Assembly (NCBI RefSeq): GCF_000621125.1
Contig: NZ_KK211214.1
Span: forward strand, 496,281-560,280
Origin: Maribacter antarcticus DSM 21422
Lineage (GTDB): Bacteria > Bacteroidota > Bacteroidia > Flavobacteriales > Flavobacteriaceae
DNA length: 64,000 nucleotides
Reading direction: 5' to 3'
Position 1 is the first letter of the stretch. Every line of letters starts with the position of its first letter. Position numbers and translations under genes: made by a program. The notes below the pieces were generated by a model, which did not search any database, had not been told where the DNA came from, and saw only the letters and a program-made list of their open reading frames with translations. Positions 17,375-29,362 of this stretch are shown piece by piece.

Positions 17375-18955
17375 ATGAGAGGTGTAGTTGTAACGTGTAT
17401 AAAGTCTTTTTTGTTTGTTTGGTTTGGTTTACTTTTATTTTCCTGTGTAGACCAGCCTGCGGCTGAGGCTGAAAAACCAAATATTCTTTTCATATTATCC
17501 GATGATCATACCTCACAGGCTTGGGGTCTTTATGGGGGTATTTTACAAGACTATGTTCAGAACCAAAATATTCAACGCCTGGCTAACGATGGTGCTGTGC
17601 TGGAAAATGCCTTTTGTACCAATAGTATTTGCACCCCTAGTAGAGGTGCTATTCTTACAGGGCAATATAGCCACGTGAATCAGGTGTATACCTTGAACGA
17701 GCCAATTCCTGCCGGACATCCTAATATAGCCAAGACCTTTAAGGAGAATGGCTACCAGACCGCTGTGATAGGGAAGTGGCATCTGGTGGAACAGCCAGAA
17801 GGGTTCGATTATTTTAACGTGCTACCAGGACAAGGAGAATACTGGAATCCTATATTAAAAACGAAGGAAAACTGGATCGATGGCCGTGATGGTTCTTCCG
17901 GAAAGCAATATGAAGGTTTCTCAACGGATGTAATTACTGAACTTACTATAAATCACCTTAAAAAGAGAGATAGTACCAAACCCTTTATGATGTTCTGTAA
18001 CTTTAAGGCTACACATGAACCTTTTGATTACCCGCCACGGTTTGCTTCGCTTTATGAAAATGAGACTATTCCGGAGCCTGAATCTCTTATGGATTTTGGA
18101 AAGGAAACTACGGGGAGAACTTTTAAGGGACAAGTGTTGGAGAATTTGGGAGCTCGTTGGCAAAAAGCTACCGACACCGATAATTTTTGGACCACGTATC
18201 CTGGACTTCCCTATCCATTAGATGGTATGGATAGTATTCAAAAGCGTAAAAAAATCTATCAGAAACTCGTGAAGGATTTTATGAGATGCGGAGCTGCAAT
18301 AGATGATAATATCGGAAAGCTCCTCGATTACTTACAGGATGAAGGAATTGCTGAGAATACGATTGTCATTTATACTGCAGATCAAGGCTACTTTTTGGGC
18401 GAACATGGTTTTTTTGATAAACGCTTGATTTACGAGGAGTCCCTTCGCATGCCTTTTGTTATTCGATACCCAAAGGAGATAAAAGGAGGACAGCGTATCG
18501 ATGATATTATTCTGAATATTGATTTTTCCGCTTTATTAGCGGATTATGCCGGTATTGCTAAACCAGCTTATATTCAAGGAGAAAGTTTTAGGGCAAACCT
18601 AAACGGGAATACCGCAAAGGATTGGCGTAAGCAGATGTATTACAGGTATTGGTTGCATAGTCCAGATAGGCCAGCACATTTTGGTGTCCGAAACGAACGC
18701 TACAAATTGGCGTTCTTTTATGGTCAAGATTTAGGTAAAAAAGGCACGTCTCAAGAAACCACACTTCCTAGCTGGGAGTTTTATGACCTTGAGGAAGATC
18801 CAAAAGAGTTGAATAATGCAATAAATGAAGGTAAGTATGAAACTATTATTGCCGACATGAAGCTGCAGCTCAAGGAAGAACGAAAAAAGTATGTTGATGA
18901 GGACGAGGATTACCCTGTAATGCGAGATATTTTGTCTGAGGCCATGTTGGAGTAA
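17375..18955 (+). CDS. Sulfatase (formylglycine-dependent, S1 family) lipoprotein
   Basis: The 526-residue protein carries a lipoprotein signal with lipobox Cys24 (LLFSC), then the alkaline-phosphatase-like sulfatase fold. The active-site signature is C86-T-P-S-R followed by GAILTGQY; Cys86 would be oxidised to formylglycine by a maturase (anSME) that is not in this window. Metal ligands are visible in LSDDHTSQ (D43, D44) and TADQGYFLGEHG. IGKWHL is the second conserved block. Such cell-surface or periplasmic sulfatases remove sulfate esters from algal or host glycans, which fits a marine heterotroph. The substrate is not readable. It is not next to either SusCD pair; its neighbours are asnB and gyrB. 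Confidence 0.92.
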   Translation: MRGVVVTCIKSFLFVWFGLLLFSCVDQPAAEAEKPNILFILSDDHTSQAWGLYGGILQDYVQNQNIQRLANDGAVLENAFCTNSICTPSRGAILTGQYSHVNQVYTLNEPIPAGHPNIAKTFKENGYQTAVIGKWHLVEQPEGFDYFNVLPGQGEYWNPILKTKENWIDGRDGSSGKQYEGFSTDVITELTINHLKKRDSTKPFMMFCNFKATHEPFDYPPRFASLYENETIPEPESLMDFGKETTGRTFKGQVLENLGARWQKATDTDNFWTTYPGLPYPLDGMDSIQKRKKIYQKLVKDFMRCGAAIDDNIGKLLDYLQDEGIAENTIVIYTADQGYFLGEHGFFDKRLIYEESLRMPFVIRYPKEIKGGQRIDDIILNIDFSALLADYAGIAKPAYIQGESFRANLNGNTAKDWRKQMYYRYWLHSPDRPAHFGVRNERYKLAFFYGQDLGKKGTSQETTLPSWEFYDLEEDPKELNNAINEGKYETIIADMKLQLKEERKKYVDEDEDYPVMRDILSEAMLE

Positions 18956-19158
18956 AATCACCTTTGAAATCACGTTGGGTTTTAATTGCAGTGTAAGTGT
19001 TTTTATAAGTAGTCGATTTCTATCTTTTTTACTGGAAATAGTGGCTGTTGTTTGAAGGTGTTTTATAAGCTATATCGGCTATGGGTTTTTGCACAATTTT
19101 TGTTGATAACTTACTAATGGCCAAGGGTTATAAAAATCATATTTCATGGGGTATTGCG

Positions 19159-19166
19159 TATATTTG
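19159..19166 (+). promoter_or_regulatory. Bacteroidota -7 element (TATATTTG) before gyrB
   Basis: TATATTTG matches TAnnTTTG exactly and lies 39 bases before the gyrB ATG. No clear -33 TTTG was found. Confidence 0.45.
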
Positions 19167-19184
19167 TCGGATTGCAAAATTTGA

Positions 19185-21206
<2,022 letters not shown>

Positions 21207-21225
21207 AAATGGTCACTTACACAAC

Positions 21226-21254
21226 AAAAACCTGTACGTATCGTACAGGTTTTT
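21226..21254 (+). terminator. Terminator after gyrB
   Basis: A perfect stem AAAAACCTGTACG / CGTACAGGTTTTT with loop TAT, followed by more T. It lies 20 bases after the gyrB stop. Confidence 0.9.
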
Positions 21255-21369
21255 TAGTTTTATCTAATTTAAAGTTTAGTAGTCATTGGACCATTCGGCG
21301 TGTTTTAAGGCATATGAGTAAAAATAATCGCATGTGTTTCAGTAGAATAAAGTATTAAAATTTTTTAAG

Positions 21370-22386
21370 ATGAAACGTATAATTACAGGTTTATTAGTTT
21401 GCTGTTGTTCTTTGATGACAGCGCAAACCAGTCTCAACAATATTTTTGCTGCTGGCTTGGAAGATGCAGAGCGATTCACAAAAGATTATTTGGCTCCTTT
21501 TTCAGAAAGTAGCGTATATAGTTTTTCAACAGGATGGTATAATACTGCCGATGCCAAACCTTTGGGCGGTTTCGAAATATCTTTTGTAGGGGCGGTTACA
21601 AATCATAAAAACAAAGAGGATAAGCAAACTTTTATTTTAGACCCTAACGAGTATGAGAATTTAAATTTTGTTCAAAACCCTGGGACTGCTAGACCAGTTG
21701 CTAGTGCCTTAGGTGATATACAGGGAACACGTGTTTTTGTAGAAGGCCAATTTGCTGGAGTAAACGTCCGAGAGGAATTTGAGCTCCCATCTGGTCTTTC
21801 TGCCGAAGGTCTTGATTTTTTACCTTCAGGGTACTTACAAGCTAGTGTTGGTATTTTTAGAGGTACGGAGGTTAAAGCACGGTTCTTGCCTAAAATCGCA
21901 TATGAGGGAGCTTCAGTGGGTCTTATTGGATTTGGTTTGCAACACGATTTTACGAAATTATTACCAGCAGACAAGATATTGCCAGTGGCAATATCTGGGG
22001 TAATAGGATATACAAAGCTCGATGGGGATTATGATCTTTCGGATATTAATTTGGTAGATGGAGAAAACCAGCGTATCGAGGCTGATATGAGTACTTGGTC
22101 TTTTAGTGCGGTAGTTTCAACAAAATTACCCATCATTAACTTTTATGGAGGCGTAGGTTATTTAACCGGGAAATCCCAAACCGATGTTCTTGGAGAGTAT
22201 AGGGTGACCAGCGGACCATTCGCATCCGAAACGTATACAGATCCTTTCTCTATTGCTGAGAATTTTAGCGGCGTTACCGGCACCCTAGGTGCTAAATTAA
22301 AACTAGGGTTCTTTAGGTTGCATGCTGACTACACCTTAGGTGAGTTTAATACGGCGACTGTGGGGGTAAATTTTGGGTTTAGATAG
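21370..22386 (+). CDS. DUF6588-family outer-membrane protein
   Basis: This 338-residue protein has a signal peptide (LLVCCCSLMTAQ) and a conserved start on the mature chain (LEDAERFTKDYLAPFSES), followed by a beta barrel with long polar strands ending TVGVNFGFR. The pattern (helical start, then about ten strands, C-terminal aromatic) fits DUF6588 proteins of Flavobacteriia. Function is unknown. It sits between gyrB and mdh, separated by terminators, so no operon is implied. Confidence 0.75.
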   Translation: MKRIITGLLVCCCSLMTAQTSLNNIFAAGLEDAERFTKDYLAPFSESSVYSFSTGWYNTADAKPLGGFEISFVGAVTNHKNKEDKQTFILDPNEYENLNFVQNPGTARPVASALGDIQGTRVFVEGQFAGVNVREEFELPSGLSAEGLDFLPSGYLQASVGIFRGTEVKARFLPKIAYEGASVGLIGFGLQHDFTKLLPADKILPVAISGVIGYTKLDGDYDLSDINLVDGENQRIEADMSTWSFSAVVSTKLPIINFYGGVGYLTGKSQTDVLGEYRVTSGPFASETYTDPFSIAENFSGVTGTLGAKLKLGFFRLHADYTLGEFNTATVGVNFGFR

Positions 22387-22960
22387 TCGTAAATAGGTCA
22401 ATATCTTTAATTAGAGCTTAGTGCCGATTAAATTGTTGTCAAAAACGAAATTGGGTTTTTAGAGCAAAAATACTTTGTGAGGGGTTTTTCGTTGAAGAGG
22501 ATGGATTAACACTCACAAAATTAATTTTAAACGACCCTTCTCTGTTTGGGTACTTCAATAATTTTGGAAAAAATATCTTTAAAATTTACTACGTTGCTTA
22601 AAAGCATAACATTTTAATAGCTGCAATTTTGGGGTAGACGATTTAGTAAAGATTAAAATGATGTAGTTTTTTAGATTCCCAAATATCTAAATTGACCATA
22701 GCTGTAAAGAAATCGTTAAGAAATATGGGGCATTGAAACTACTTATAGATAAACTGCTGTTATCCTTCAAAGCATCATATGTGACTGCTATTTACTTAAG
22801 TGTGCATAAAAATAACAAGGATTACAAGAGCTGGATTTAACATCATGTTCGATATGGAGGTGTCGGTAATTATGAAAATAGGTAGTTGAGTAGTTAGTCC
22901 AGATGTTTTGTTGAATTGTAAAGGGTATTTAAATGGTACACTAGTATTTCCTAAAACATA
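22387..22960. other. Long intergenic region, no gene recognised
   Basis: About 570 AT-rich bases between the DUF6588 gene and the terminator of the small lipoprotein gene. No reading frame with family features, tRNA or repeat was seen. Confidence 0.4.
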
Positions 22961-22961
22961 A

Positions 22962-22996
22962 AAAGGCCTACCCAGATTACTCCAGATAGGCCCTTT
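22962..22996 (-). terminator. Terminator of the small lipoprotein gene
   Basis: Read on the minus strand, GGGCCTATCTGG and CTGGGTAGGCC form an imperfect stem followed by TTTTTATGTTTT. It lies past the stop of the gene at 23019. Confidence 0.75.
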
Positions 22997-23018
22997 CCCA
23001 TGGCTCTGTTAAGATTGT

Positions 23019-23393
23019 TTACTCTTTTATAGCAAGAATGTTCCCATCGTTTTGTTGAAGCAAGATGCCATCTGATACGGTATTGATGGTTACGATATCG
23101 ATAGATTTGTTTTTTAGCTCTCCATATTCAATAGTATAGATGCCATCTTCTTGAGACCATCTAAAGTCAGTTTGCTCAATTATTTTTCCTGCATTAAACT
23201 CGTGGTACCTTCCTAGGTATACGTCGTTAAAAATCCATTCTTTACGTGTGGTGTTTTTGGCTGTGCTACCTTCCTGAAAGGATGCAGCTTCAATCCATAT
23301 CCCAATGATGGGATCGTTGTTCTGTTCAATTCTAGAGCAATTACTAGAAAAAATAATGGCAAATATCGCCATTAACGAAAGTAATTTTTTCAT
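23019..23393 (-). CDS. Small lipoprotein, lipocalin-like, unknown function
   Basis: The start is most likely one of two adjacent ATGs (23396 or 23393); the upstream in-frame ATG at 23426 would put 11 polar residues ahead of the signal peptide. From 23393 the product has 124 residues with a lipobox (FSSNC, Cys19). The mature chain begins PIIGIWIEAASF, the G-x-W start of small lipocalin-like proteins, and continues with beta strands KEWIFNDVYLG, FRWSQEDGIYTIEY and GILLQQND. It is probably a periplasmic or outer-membrane lipoprotein. No function can be assigned. Confidence 0.7.
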   Translation of the reverse strand: MKKLLSLMAIFAIIFSSNCSRIEQNNDPIIGIWIEAASFQEGSTAKNTTRKEWIFNDVYLGRYHEFNAGKIIEQTDFRWSQEDGIYTIEYGELKNKSIDIVTINTVSDGILLQQNDGNILAIKE

Positions 23394-23684
23394 CATTAAA
23401 GTAGGTTTTCGGATTTGGGTATCCACTTATCATAACGAGCATGTAGATTGCCTTATTACTAAAATTCGTTGTATGGTAACGATTTTACGATATCTTCGTT
23501 GAACCACCCTTTTTTTTAACGTAACTGTCCGTTCATCGATATTTTGTGTGTGGGTTTATCATACATTATTAAAGTAGTCCATCCTGTTTTTTATCAATAA
23601 ATACTTATTTTTGAAGGATAGGCTATAACCATAGTTAAGGATAGTTGTGGTCTTACAGTGATAACCATATAAATTAATCAATAG

Positions 23685-24611
23685 ATGAAAGTTACAGTAG
23701 TAGGAGCAGGAGCAGTAGGTGCAAGTTGTGCGGAGTATATAGCAATCAAGGATTTTGCATCAGAGGTTGTCCTTTTAGATATAAAAGAGGGGTATGCAGA
23801 GGGTAAGGCAATGGATTTGATGCAGACGGCCTCATTAAACGGGTTTGACACTAAAATTTCAGGAAGCACCAATGACTATGCTAAAACGGCTAATAGTGAT
23901 ATTGCGGTAATTACTTCTGGAATCCCAAGAAAGCCGGGGATGACAAGAGAGGAGCTGATAGGTATTAATGCAGGGATTGTAAAAACAGTTTCCAGTAATT
24001 TAATAGCACATTCGCCAAATGTGATTCTTATCGTAGTGAGTAATCCTATGGATACCATGACCTATTTAGTACATAAAACTACGGATCTTCCAAAGCATAG
24101 GATTATTGGTATGGGAGGTGCTTTAGATAGTGCTCGTTTTAAATACAGACTAGCAGAGGCGATGGAAGCTCCGATTTCTGATATAGATGGTATGGTAATC
24201 GGTGGTCATAGTGATACTGGGATGGTACCTTTGACCTCGCATGCTACACGTAACAGTATTAGGGTATCTGAGTTTTTATCCGAGGATAGATTGGAACAAG
24301 TAGCCGCTGATACCAAAGTAGGTGGGGCTACCTTAACAAAACTATTGGGAACAAGTGCTTGGTACGCTCCTGGAGCGGCAGTTTCTGCATTGGTGCAGGC
24401 TATCGCCTGTGATCAAAAGAAAATGTTTCCATGCTCTACTTTTTTAGAAGGGGAGTATGGATTAAACGATATCTGTATTGGAGTGCCGGTAATTTTAGGT
24501 AGAAACGGTATTGAGCAAATCGTTGATATTCCTTTGAGTGATACAGAAAAGAACAAAATGCAGGAAAGTGCAGCAGGAGTTACCAAGACAAACAGTCTTT
24601 TATCCCTGTAA
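23685..24611 (+). CDS. mdh: Malate dehydrogenase
   Basis: The 308-residue NAD-dependent enzyme interconverts malate and oxaloacetate in the TCA cycle. It belongs to the LDH-like MDH group. Visible are the Rossmann motif VGAGAVGAS (G-x-G-x-x-G, residues 7-12), the mobile loop TSGIPRKPGMTREEL with substrate-binding arginines, VVSNPMDTMTY, and the catalytic His in GGHSDTGMVP. The start ATG 23685 leaves the Rossmann fold at the very N-terminus, as usual. A terminator follows. Neighbours gyrB and secDF are independent units. Confidence 0.96.
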   Translation: MKVTVVGAGAVGASCAEYIAIKDFASEVVLLDIKEGYAEGKAMDLMQTASLNGFDTKISGSTNDYAKTANSDIAVITSGIPRKPGMTREELIGINAGIVKTVSSNLIAHSPNVILIVVSNPMDTMTYLVHKTTDLPKHRIIGMGGALDSARFKYRLAEAMEAPISDIDGMVIGGHSDTGMVPLTSHATRNSIRVSEFLSEDRLEQVAADTKVGGATLTKLLGTSAWYAPGAAVSALVQAIACDQKKMFPCSTFLEGEYGLNDICIGVPVILGRNGIEQIVDIPLSDTEKNKMQESAAGVTKTNSLLSL

Positions 24612-24634
24612 GTTTTAATATAAACCAAGATTAA

Positions 24635-24680
24635 AAGCCTTCCTATGTTGATAACAGTCAAGTAGGATGGCTTCCTTTTT
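24635..24680 (+). terminator. Terminator after mdh
   Basis: AAGCCTTCCTA pairs with TAGGATGGCTT (one mismatch) around a 17-base loop, then CCTTTTT. The mdh stop is 24 bases upstream. Confidence 0.7.
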
Positions 24681-24770
24681 ACAATTACTTCTAAATATAT
24701 TGTCAATTCCTAAGGTAAATCATATATTTACGCGCTATTGTAAAAAGCACTCACAAAATTCACACAACCA

Positions 24771-27746
24771 ATGCAAAATAAAGGACTTATAAAGCTTTTC
24801 GCTTTATTATTCGGGTTAGTAAGTATCTACCAGCTATCCTATACTTTTATCACAAGTAAAGTAGAAGGCGAAGCGGAAGTATTTGCTACAAGCCGTGTTT
24901 CGGACTCGGAAGACGATTATGTTTCCAAGAGGGAAGCTATGGAAGCCAATTACTTGGACTCTATAAGTGAGAATACCATTCTTGGTTATACCAACTATGG
25001 TGAAGCCAAGAAAAAAGAACTTAACAAGGGACTAGACCTTAAGGGTGGTATCAATGTTACCCTACAGATTTCGGTAAAAGATATCTTAAAAGGCTTGGCA
25101 AATAACACCAAAAACCCTGTTTTCAATAAGGCCTTGGCCGATGCAGATCTTGCATCGAAAGAGAGCGATGACACCTATTTGGACTTGTTTTTTGATGCTT
25201 TTGATAATATAAAAGGAGAGACTAAATTAGCCTCACCAGAGATATTCTCGAACAAGGGACTTAGCGATGAGGTCAATTTCCAAATGTCCGATGACCAGGT
25301 AGAACCAATTATAAGAACAAAAATAGACGAGTCTATCATTTCGGCCTTTGAAGTGTTACGCGAACGTATTGATGGTTTTGGGGTAACGCAGCCGAATATC
25401 CAAAGAGAAGGAAATTCTGGTCGTATTTTGGTAGAATTACCAGGGGCAAGGGATATCGCACGTGCGCAAGATTTGCTATCCAGTACGGCTCAATTGGAGT
25501 TTTGGGAAACTTATTCTCAAAGCAACACGAGTTTTAGCACTTTTTTAATTCAAGCAAATGAAAAATTAAAAGGTATTGTAAGCGTTGATGAACCTGAACA
25601 AATCAAGGAAGAGACCGAATTGGACTCTTTATTGTCAGATGTGGCAGCCGATTCTTTAGATTTGGCAACTCAGGTAAACCCACTTTACGAATTGTTAATT
25701 CCTGCAAACCCGGGAAGTAATGCTATGTTTCAAGCAGCTATTAAAGATACTGCTACAATTGGAGGGTATTTGAGATTGCCGGAGATAAAAAGACTTTTGC
25801 CAGCTGATATTCAATTTACAAAATTTGTTTGGGAACGTCCAGCAACCGAGGATACTGAAATTATCAATCTTTACGCCTTAAAGTCTAATCGTGAAGGTGC
25901 ACCAAGAATTAGTGGTGATGTGGTGAGTGATGCGCGTGGTGAGTTTGACCAGTTTAGTAAGCCTGTAGTGACTATGGGAATGAATTCCAAAGGCTCCAAA
26001 CTTTGGCAAAAACTGACTAGTGATGCTAATATAAACCAAACAGGGATTGCAGTAGTATTAGACAATAAGGTGTATACAGCGCCAGGTTGTTCTGTTGTAG
26101 GTGGTATTTCTGGTGGTAGAACTGAAATTTCTGGAGACTTTACCGTAAACGAAACAAAAGATATTTCGAACGTATTAAGGGCTGGTAAATTACCTGCCTC
26201 TGCTGAAATTATACAATCGGAAATTGTAGGTCCGTCTTTAGGTCAGGAAGCTATTGATAGTGGCTTTATGTCCTTCTTGATAGCTATGGCAATTGTATTG
26301 TTATGGATGATTTTCTATTACGGTAAAGCAGGTATTTTTGCAGATATAGCACTGTTATTGAACATTCTATTGATTTTTGGGGTGTTAACAAGCTTAAATG
26401 CGGTGTTGACCTTACCAGGTATCGCAGGTATCGTATTAACTATTGGTATGTCAGTGGATGCGAACGTCCTTATATTTGAGCGTATAAAAGAAGAACTAGC
26501 GAAAGGCAAAGGTAGAAGCTTAGCGGTTTCCGATGGTTTTAGTAATGCACTTTCTTCTATTTTAGATGCCAATATTACAACCGGACTTACGGCAATTATA
26601 CTCTTTGTGTTCGGCTCTGGACCCATCAAAGGTTTTGCAACAACTTTATTAATAGGTATTCTAACATCGTTGTTTACGGCTATTTTCATTACACGATTAC
26701 TGGTAGACTGGTACATTGGTGGTAAAGGAAGAACATTGAATTTTTCTACAGCACTAACAAAAGGACTCTTTAAGAACATGGGTATAGATTTCTTAATCAA
26801 AAGAAAGATAGCGTATGTGATTTCCGGTATTTTGGTCGCTATTGGTTTGTTCTCATTGTTCGCAGGACCTGGCTTGCAACAGGGGGTTGATTTTATTGGA
26901 GGACGTTCCTATACCGTTCGTTTTGAGCAGCAGGTTAATCCGTCTGAAATTGCATCTGAACTTAACGATGTTTTTGGAAGCGGTACGCAAGTGAAAACAT
27001 TTGGAGAGTCGAATCAAATTAAGATTACTACACCATATAAGGTGGATGTAGAGGGAATAGAGGTTGATAACGAGATACAGGATAAACTGTATACTTCGTT
27101 GCAAAAATACTTGCCAGATGGTATTACAAAACAAGATTTTATGGTAGGTAGTTCAGACAAAGCTCTAGGTATTATGCAGTCTGTTAAGGTTGGGCCTACG
27201 ATTGCGGATGATATAAAGAATAATGCCTTCTTAGCGATTCTAGGGTCATTGGCTGTCGTCTTTTTATATATTTTATTACGTTTCCGTAGGTGGCAGTTCT
27301 CCCTGGGAGCGGTTGCAGCTGTTTTTCATGATGTTTTGATTGTGTTGGGTGTGTTCTCTATTTTGGGTAAAATAATGCCTTTCAACATGGAAATAGACCA
27401 AGCCTTTATTGCAGCTATACTTACGGTAATCGGATATTCTTTGAACGATACTGTGGTTGTGTTTGACCGTATACGTGAAATCATCTCGGAACGCGGCTGG
27501 AAAGGCGGAGAAAATATCAATTCCGCTATTAATAGCACCTTGAGCAGAACATTAAATACTTCTTTAACCACTATAGTGGTGTTACTTACCATATTTATTT
27601 TTGGTGGGGAATCGCTAAGAGGTTTTATGTTCGCCATGATTATAGGTGTGATTGTAGGAACCTATTCTTCTGTATTCATTGCAACACCAATCATGTATGA
27701 TGCATTGGGTAAGAAATTAAGTTCTGGTTTAGAGGATAAAGAATAA
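24771..27746 (+). CDS. secDF: Fused SecDF protein-export membrane protein
   Basis: The 991-residue protein combines SecD and SecF, which use the proton gradient to complete Sec-dependent export. The SecD half has TM1 (FALLFGLVSIYQLSYTF), the motif LNKGLDLKGGINVTLQ, a large periplasmic part with two P1 subdomains, VLDNKVYTAPG, and a five-helix block with GMSVDANVLIFERIKEEL. The SecF half restarts near residue 700 (FAGPGLQQGVDFIGGRSYTV) and includes IGYSLNDTVVVFDRIRE. Fusion is usual in Bacteroidota. A near-consensus -7 element TATATTTA lies at 24723-24730. A strong terminator follows. Confidence 0.97.
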   Translation: MQNKGLIKLFALLFGLVSIYQLSYTFITSKVEGEAEVFATSRVSDSEDDYVSKREAMEANYLDSISENTILGYTNYGEAKKKELNKGLDLKGGINVTLQISVKDILKGLANNTKNPVFNKALADADLASKESDDTYLDLFFDAFDNIKGETKLASPEIFSNKGLSDEVNFQMSDDQVEPIIRTKIDESIISAFEVLRERIDGFGVTQPNIQREGNSGRILVELPGARDIARAQDLLSSTAQLEFWETYSQSNTSFSTFLIQANEKLKGIVSVDEPEQIKEETELDSLLSDVAADSLDLATQVNPLYELLIPANPGSNAMFQAAIKDTATIGGYLRLPEIKRLLPADIQFTKFVWERPATEDTEIINLYALKSNREGAPRISGDVVSDARGEFDQFSKPVVTMGMNSKGSKLWQKLTSDANINQTGIAVVLDNKVYTAPGCSVVGGISGGRTEISGDFTVNETKDISNVLRAGKLPASAEIIQSEIVGPSLGQEAIDSGFMSFLIAMAIVLLWMIFYYGKAGIFADIALLLNILLIFGVLTSLNAVLTLPGIAGIVLTIGMSVDANVLIFERIKEELAKGKGRSLAVSDGFSNALSSILDANITTGLTAIILFVFGSGPIKGFATTLLIGILTSLFTAIFITRLLVDWYIGGKGRTLNFSTALTKGLFKNMGIDFLIKRKIAYVISGILVAIGLFSLFAGPGLQQGVDFIGGRSYTVRFEQQVNPSEIASELNDVFGSGTQVKTFGESNQIKITTPYKVDVEGIEVDNEIQDKLYTSLQKYLPDGITKQDFMVGSSDKALGIMQSVKVGPTIADDIKNNAFLAILGSLAVVFLYILLRFRRWQFSLGAVAAVFHDVLIVLGVFSILGKIMPFNMEIDQAFIAAILTVIGYSLNDTVVVFDRIREIISERGWKGGENINSAINSTLSRTLNTSLTTIVVLLTIFIFGGESLRGFMFAMIIGVIVGTYSSVFIATPIMYDALGKKLSSGLEDKE

Positions 27747-27770
27747 AGTAGACTAACTCAAATTAAAGAG

Positions 27771-27803
27771 CCGCTATTCCTTAGGGAGTAGCGGTTTTTT
27801 TGT
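27771..27803 (+). terminator. Terminator after secDF
   Basis: CCGCTATTCC pairs with GGAGTAGCGG through ten positions (one G-T) around a four-base loop, followed by seven T. It is the strongest terminator in the window. Confidence 0.92.
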
Positions 27804-28063
27804 GGTTTAACACTATTTTAAATCAAGATATTTCGGGGGCTTTCCAACAACTATAAAACAGCTAATTGAAGTATTTTAGATTTTTTAGTATTAGTAGAAG
27901 ATATCTAAGATTTAATAGCAAGAAGCTGTCTTAGATGATTCAAGAGCTTTCTTAAATAGGGATATAAAAGAGGTGGCAAACTATTGAGTATAGGTAGTAG
28001 CACTTAAAGAGTTTTCTTTACTTGCTAAATGTAATATCTAGGTCAGCTTAAACCTTCTTTTGC
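27804..28063. other. Intergenic region after secDF, no gene recognised
   Basis: About 260 AT-rich bases between the secDF terminator and the convergent ABC gene. No reading frame, RNA or repeat recognised. Confidence 0.4.
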
Positions 28064-29362
28064 TTAGTCAATAACTCCTTCTGAACCGCTAGGTGTCATA
28101 GCCAGTTTAAAAATAGAGGTAGGTGATAACCCTGGCTCGTTACGGTGAGAAACAAAAACTATTGTAGTGTCCGTTTCATTGGCTATTTTGTTTACGAGTG
28201 TTATTAATAGCGTTGCGGATGTGTCATCCATTCCTGCTGTAGGTTCGTCTAATATTAACAAAGGTGGATGCTTAACCATAGCTCTGGCTGTCATTAGTAA
28301 GCGTTGTTGACCTAGAGAAAGGTCTTTAAATAGTGTATGTCTCTGATTCCAGAAATTGAGCAGTTGTAACCATTCCTTGCTTTTTTGTTTTTGCGTTTCG
28401 GTAGGTTTAATATAAAGGCCAATCGAATCCCTAAATCCGGAAATAAGCATATGTTCGACGCTGTGCGTTCCTCTGAATTTATCTGTTATATTGGATGAGA
28501 AATAACCGATTTTTTCTTTGATTTCCCAAACGCTTTCCCCGCTTCCCTTCTTTTGTCCGAATATATAGATGTCTTGCCCAAAGGCTTTTGGGTTGTCTCC
28601 AACAATCATGGATAGGATTGTGGTTTTTCCTGACCCGTTTTTTCCCTTAAGTTGCCAGAAATCCCCTTTGTGTATTTTCCAGGTGATGTTGTTCAGTATC
28701 GGTTTTTTTGCGTAGGATATGGATACGTTTTTGAATTCGATTAAGGTGTCTGCGTTACCGTCAATACGTCGTATGGGTCTTGGAATATATCCTTTAAAAT
28801 GGGTTTTTGAATTAAACTCTTTATCTAATTCTTCAGATTTAAGTTGGGTAAATTCTTGCTTTTTTAATATCCCAAAATTAGCTGTAAAAGGTAATATATC
28901 AGATTTTCTACTGACAAGCTGTATAAAACTTGTCTCCTGTGTCTTTTGCGTAAGTAACTGCTTTAATTCAACTTGAAAATCAGCATCCAAATTATCAAAC
29001 GGATTATCTAGAATAATATAATCAGGTTGCGAGGCTACTATGTGTTGCAGAAGGGCTTTCTTTTGTTCGCCGCTGGACATAGTTTTTAAAGGCTGTTGTG
29101 CATTTATTAATGCAGTATCGCCATGACGTTCTTCTTGATTTACAAAGTTTGTAATGGCTATAGGAGAGAACAATGCACCTTTTTGATTTTTAAAAGCCTT
29201 GAAGTTCGGATGGGTTTGATTTAAAATTGCCTCAATGAATGTTGATTTATTTGAAGCGTTATTTACGAGGATGGCCCAATGTTGTATCATGCTAGCTGTT
29301 TGTCCTATAGATGTGTACAGGGGTGTTCTTATAAGTTGTTTTTTGATAGTGTTCCATTTCAT
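28064..29362 (-). CDS. Tandem ABC-domain ATPase (ModF-like), first domain degenerate
   Basis: The protein has two ABC nucleotide-binding domains and no membrane segments. The start is taken as ATG 29362 (432 residues); a TTG two codons earlier (29368) is possible. Domain 2 is canonical: GKNGSGKTT (Walker A), LSLGQQ (signature), LLILDEPTAGMD (Walker B with catalytic Glu) and VSHRNE (switch His). Domain 1 keeps a signature (MSSGEQ) and Walker B Asp, but its P-loop reads NNASNKST with both key glycines lost, the catalytic Glu is Asn (IILDNPFDNLD), and the switch His is Arg (LVSRKSD). The E. coli homologue type is ModF (PhrA), a soluble tandem ABC protein of uncertain role. The first codons lie at the end of a decayed acetyltransferase gene. 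Confidence 0.88.
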   Translation of the reverse strand: MKWNTIKKQLIRTPLYTSIGQTASMIQHWAILVNNASNKSTFIEAILNQTHPNFKAFKNQKGALFSPIAITNFVNQEERHGDTALINAQQPLKTMSSGEQKKALLQHIVASQPDYIILDNPFDNLDADFQVELKQLLTQKTQETSFIQLVSRKSDILPFTANFGILKKQEFTQLKSEELDKEFNSKTHFKGYIPRPIRRIDGNADTLIEFKNVSISYAKKPILNNITWKIHKGDFWQLKGKNGSGKTTILSMIVGDNPKAFGQDIYIFGQKKGSGESVWEIKEKIGYFSSNITDKFRGTHSVEHMLISGFRDSIGLYIKPTETQKQKSKEWLQLLNFWNQRHTLFKDLSLGQQRLLMTARAMVKHPPLLILDEPTAGMDDTSATLLITLVNKIANETDTTIVFVSHRNEPGLSPTSIFKLAMTPSGSEGVID

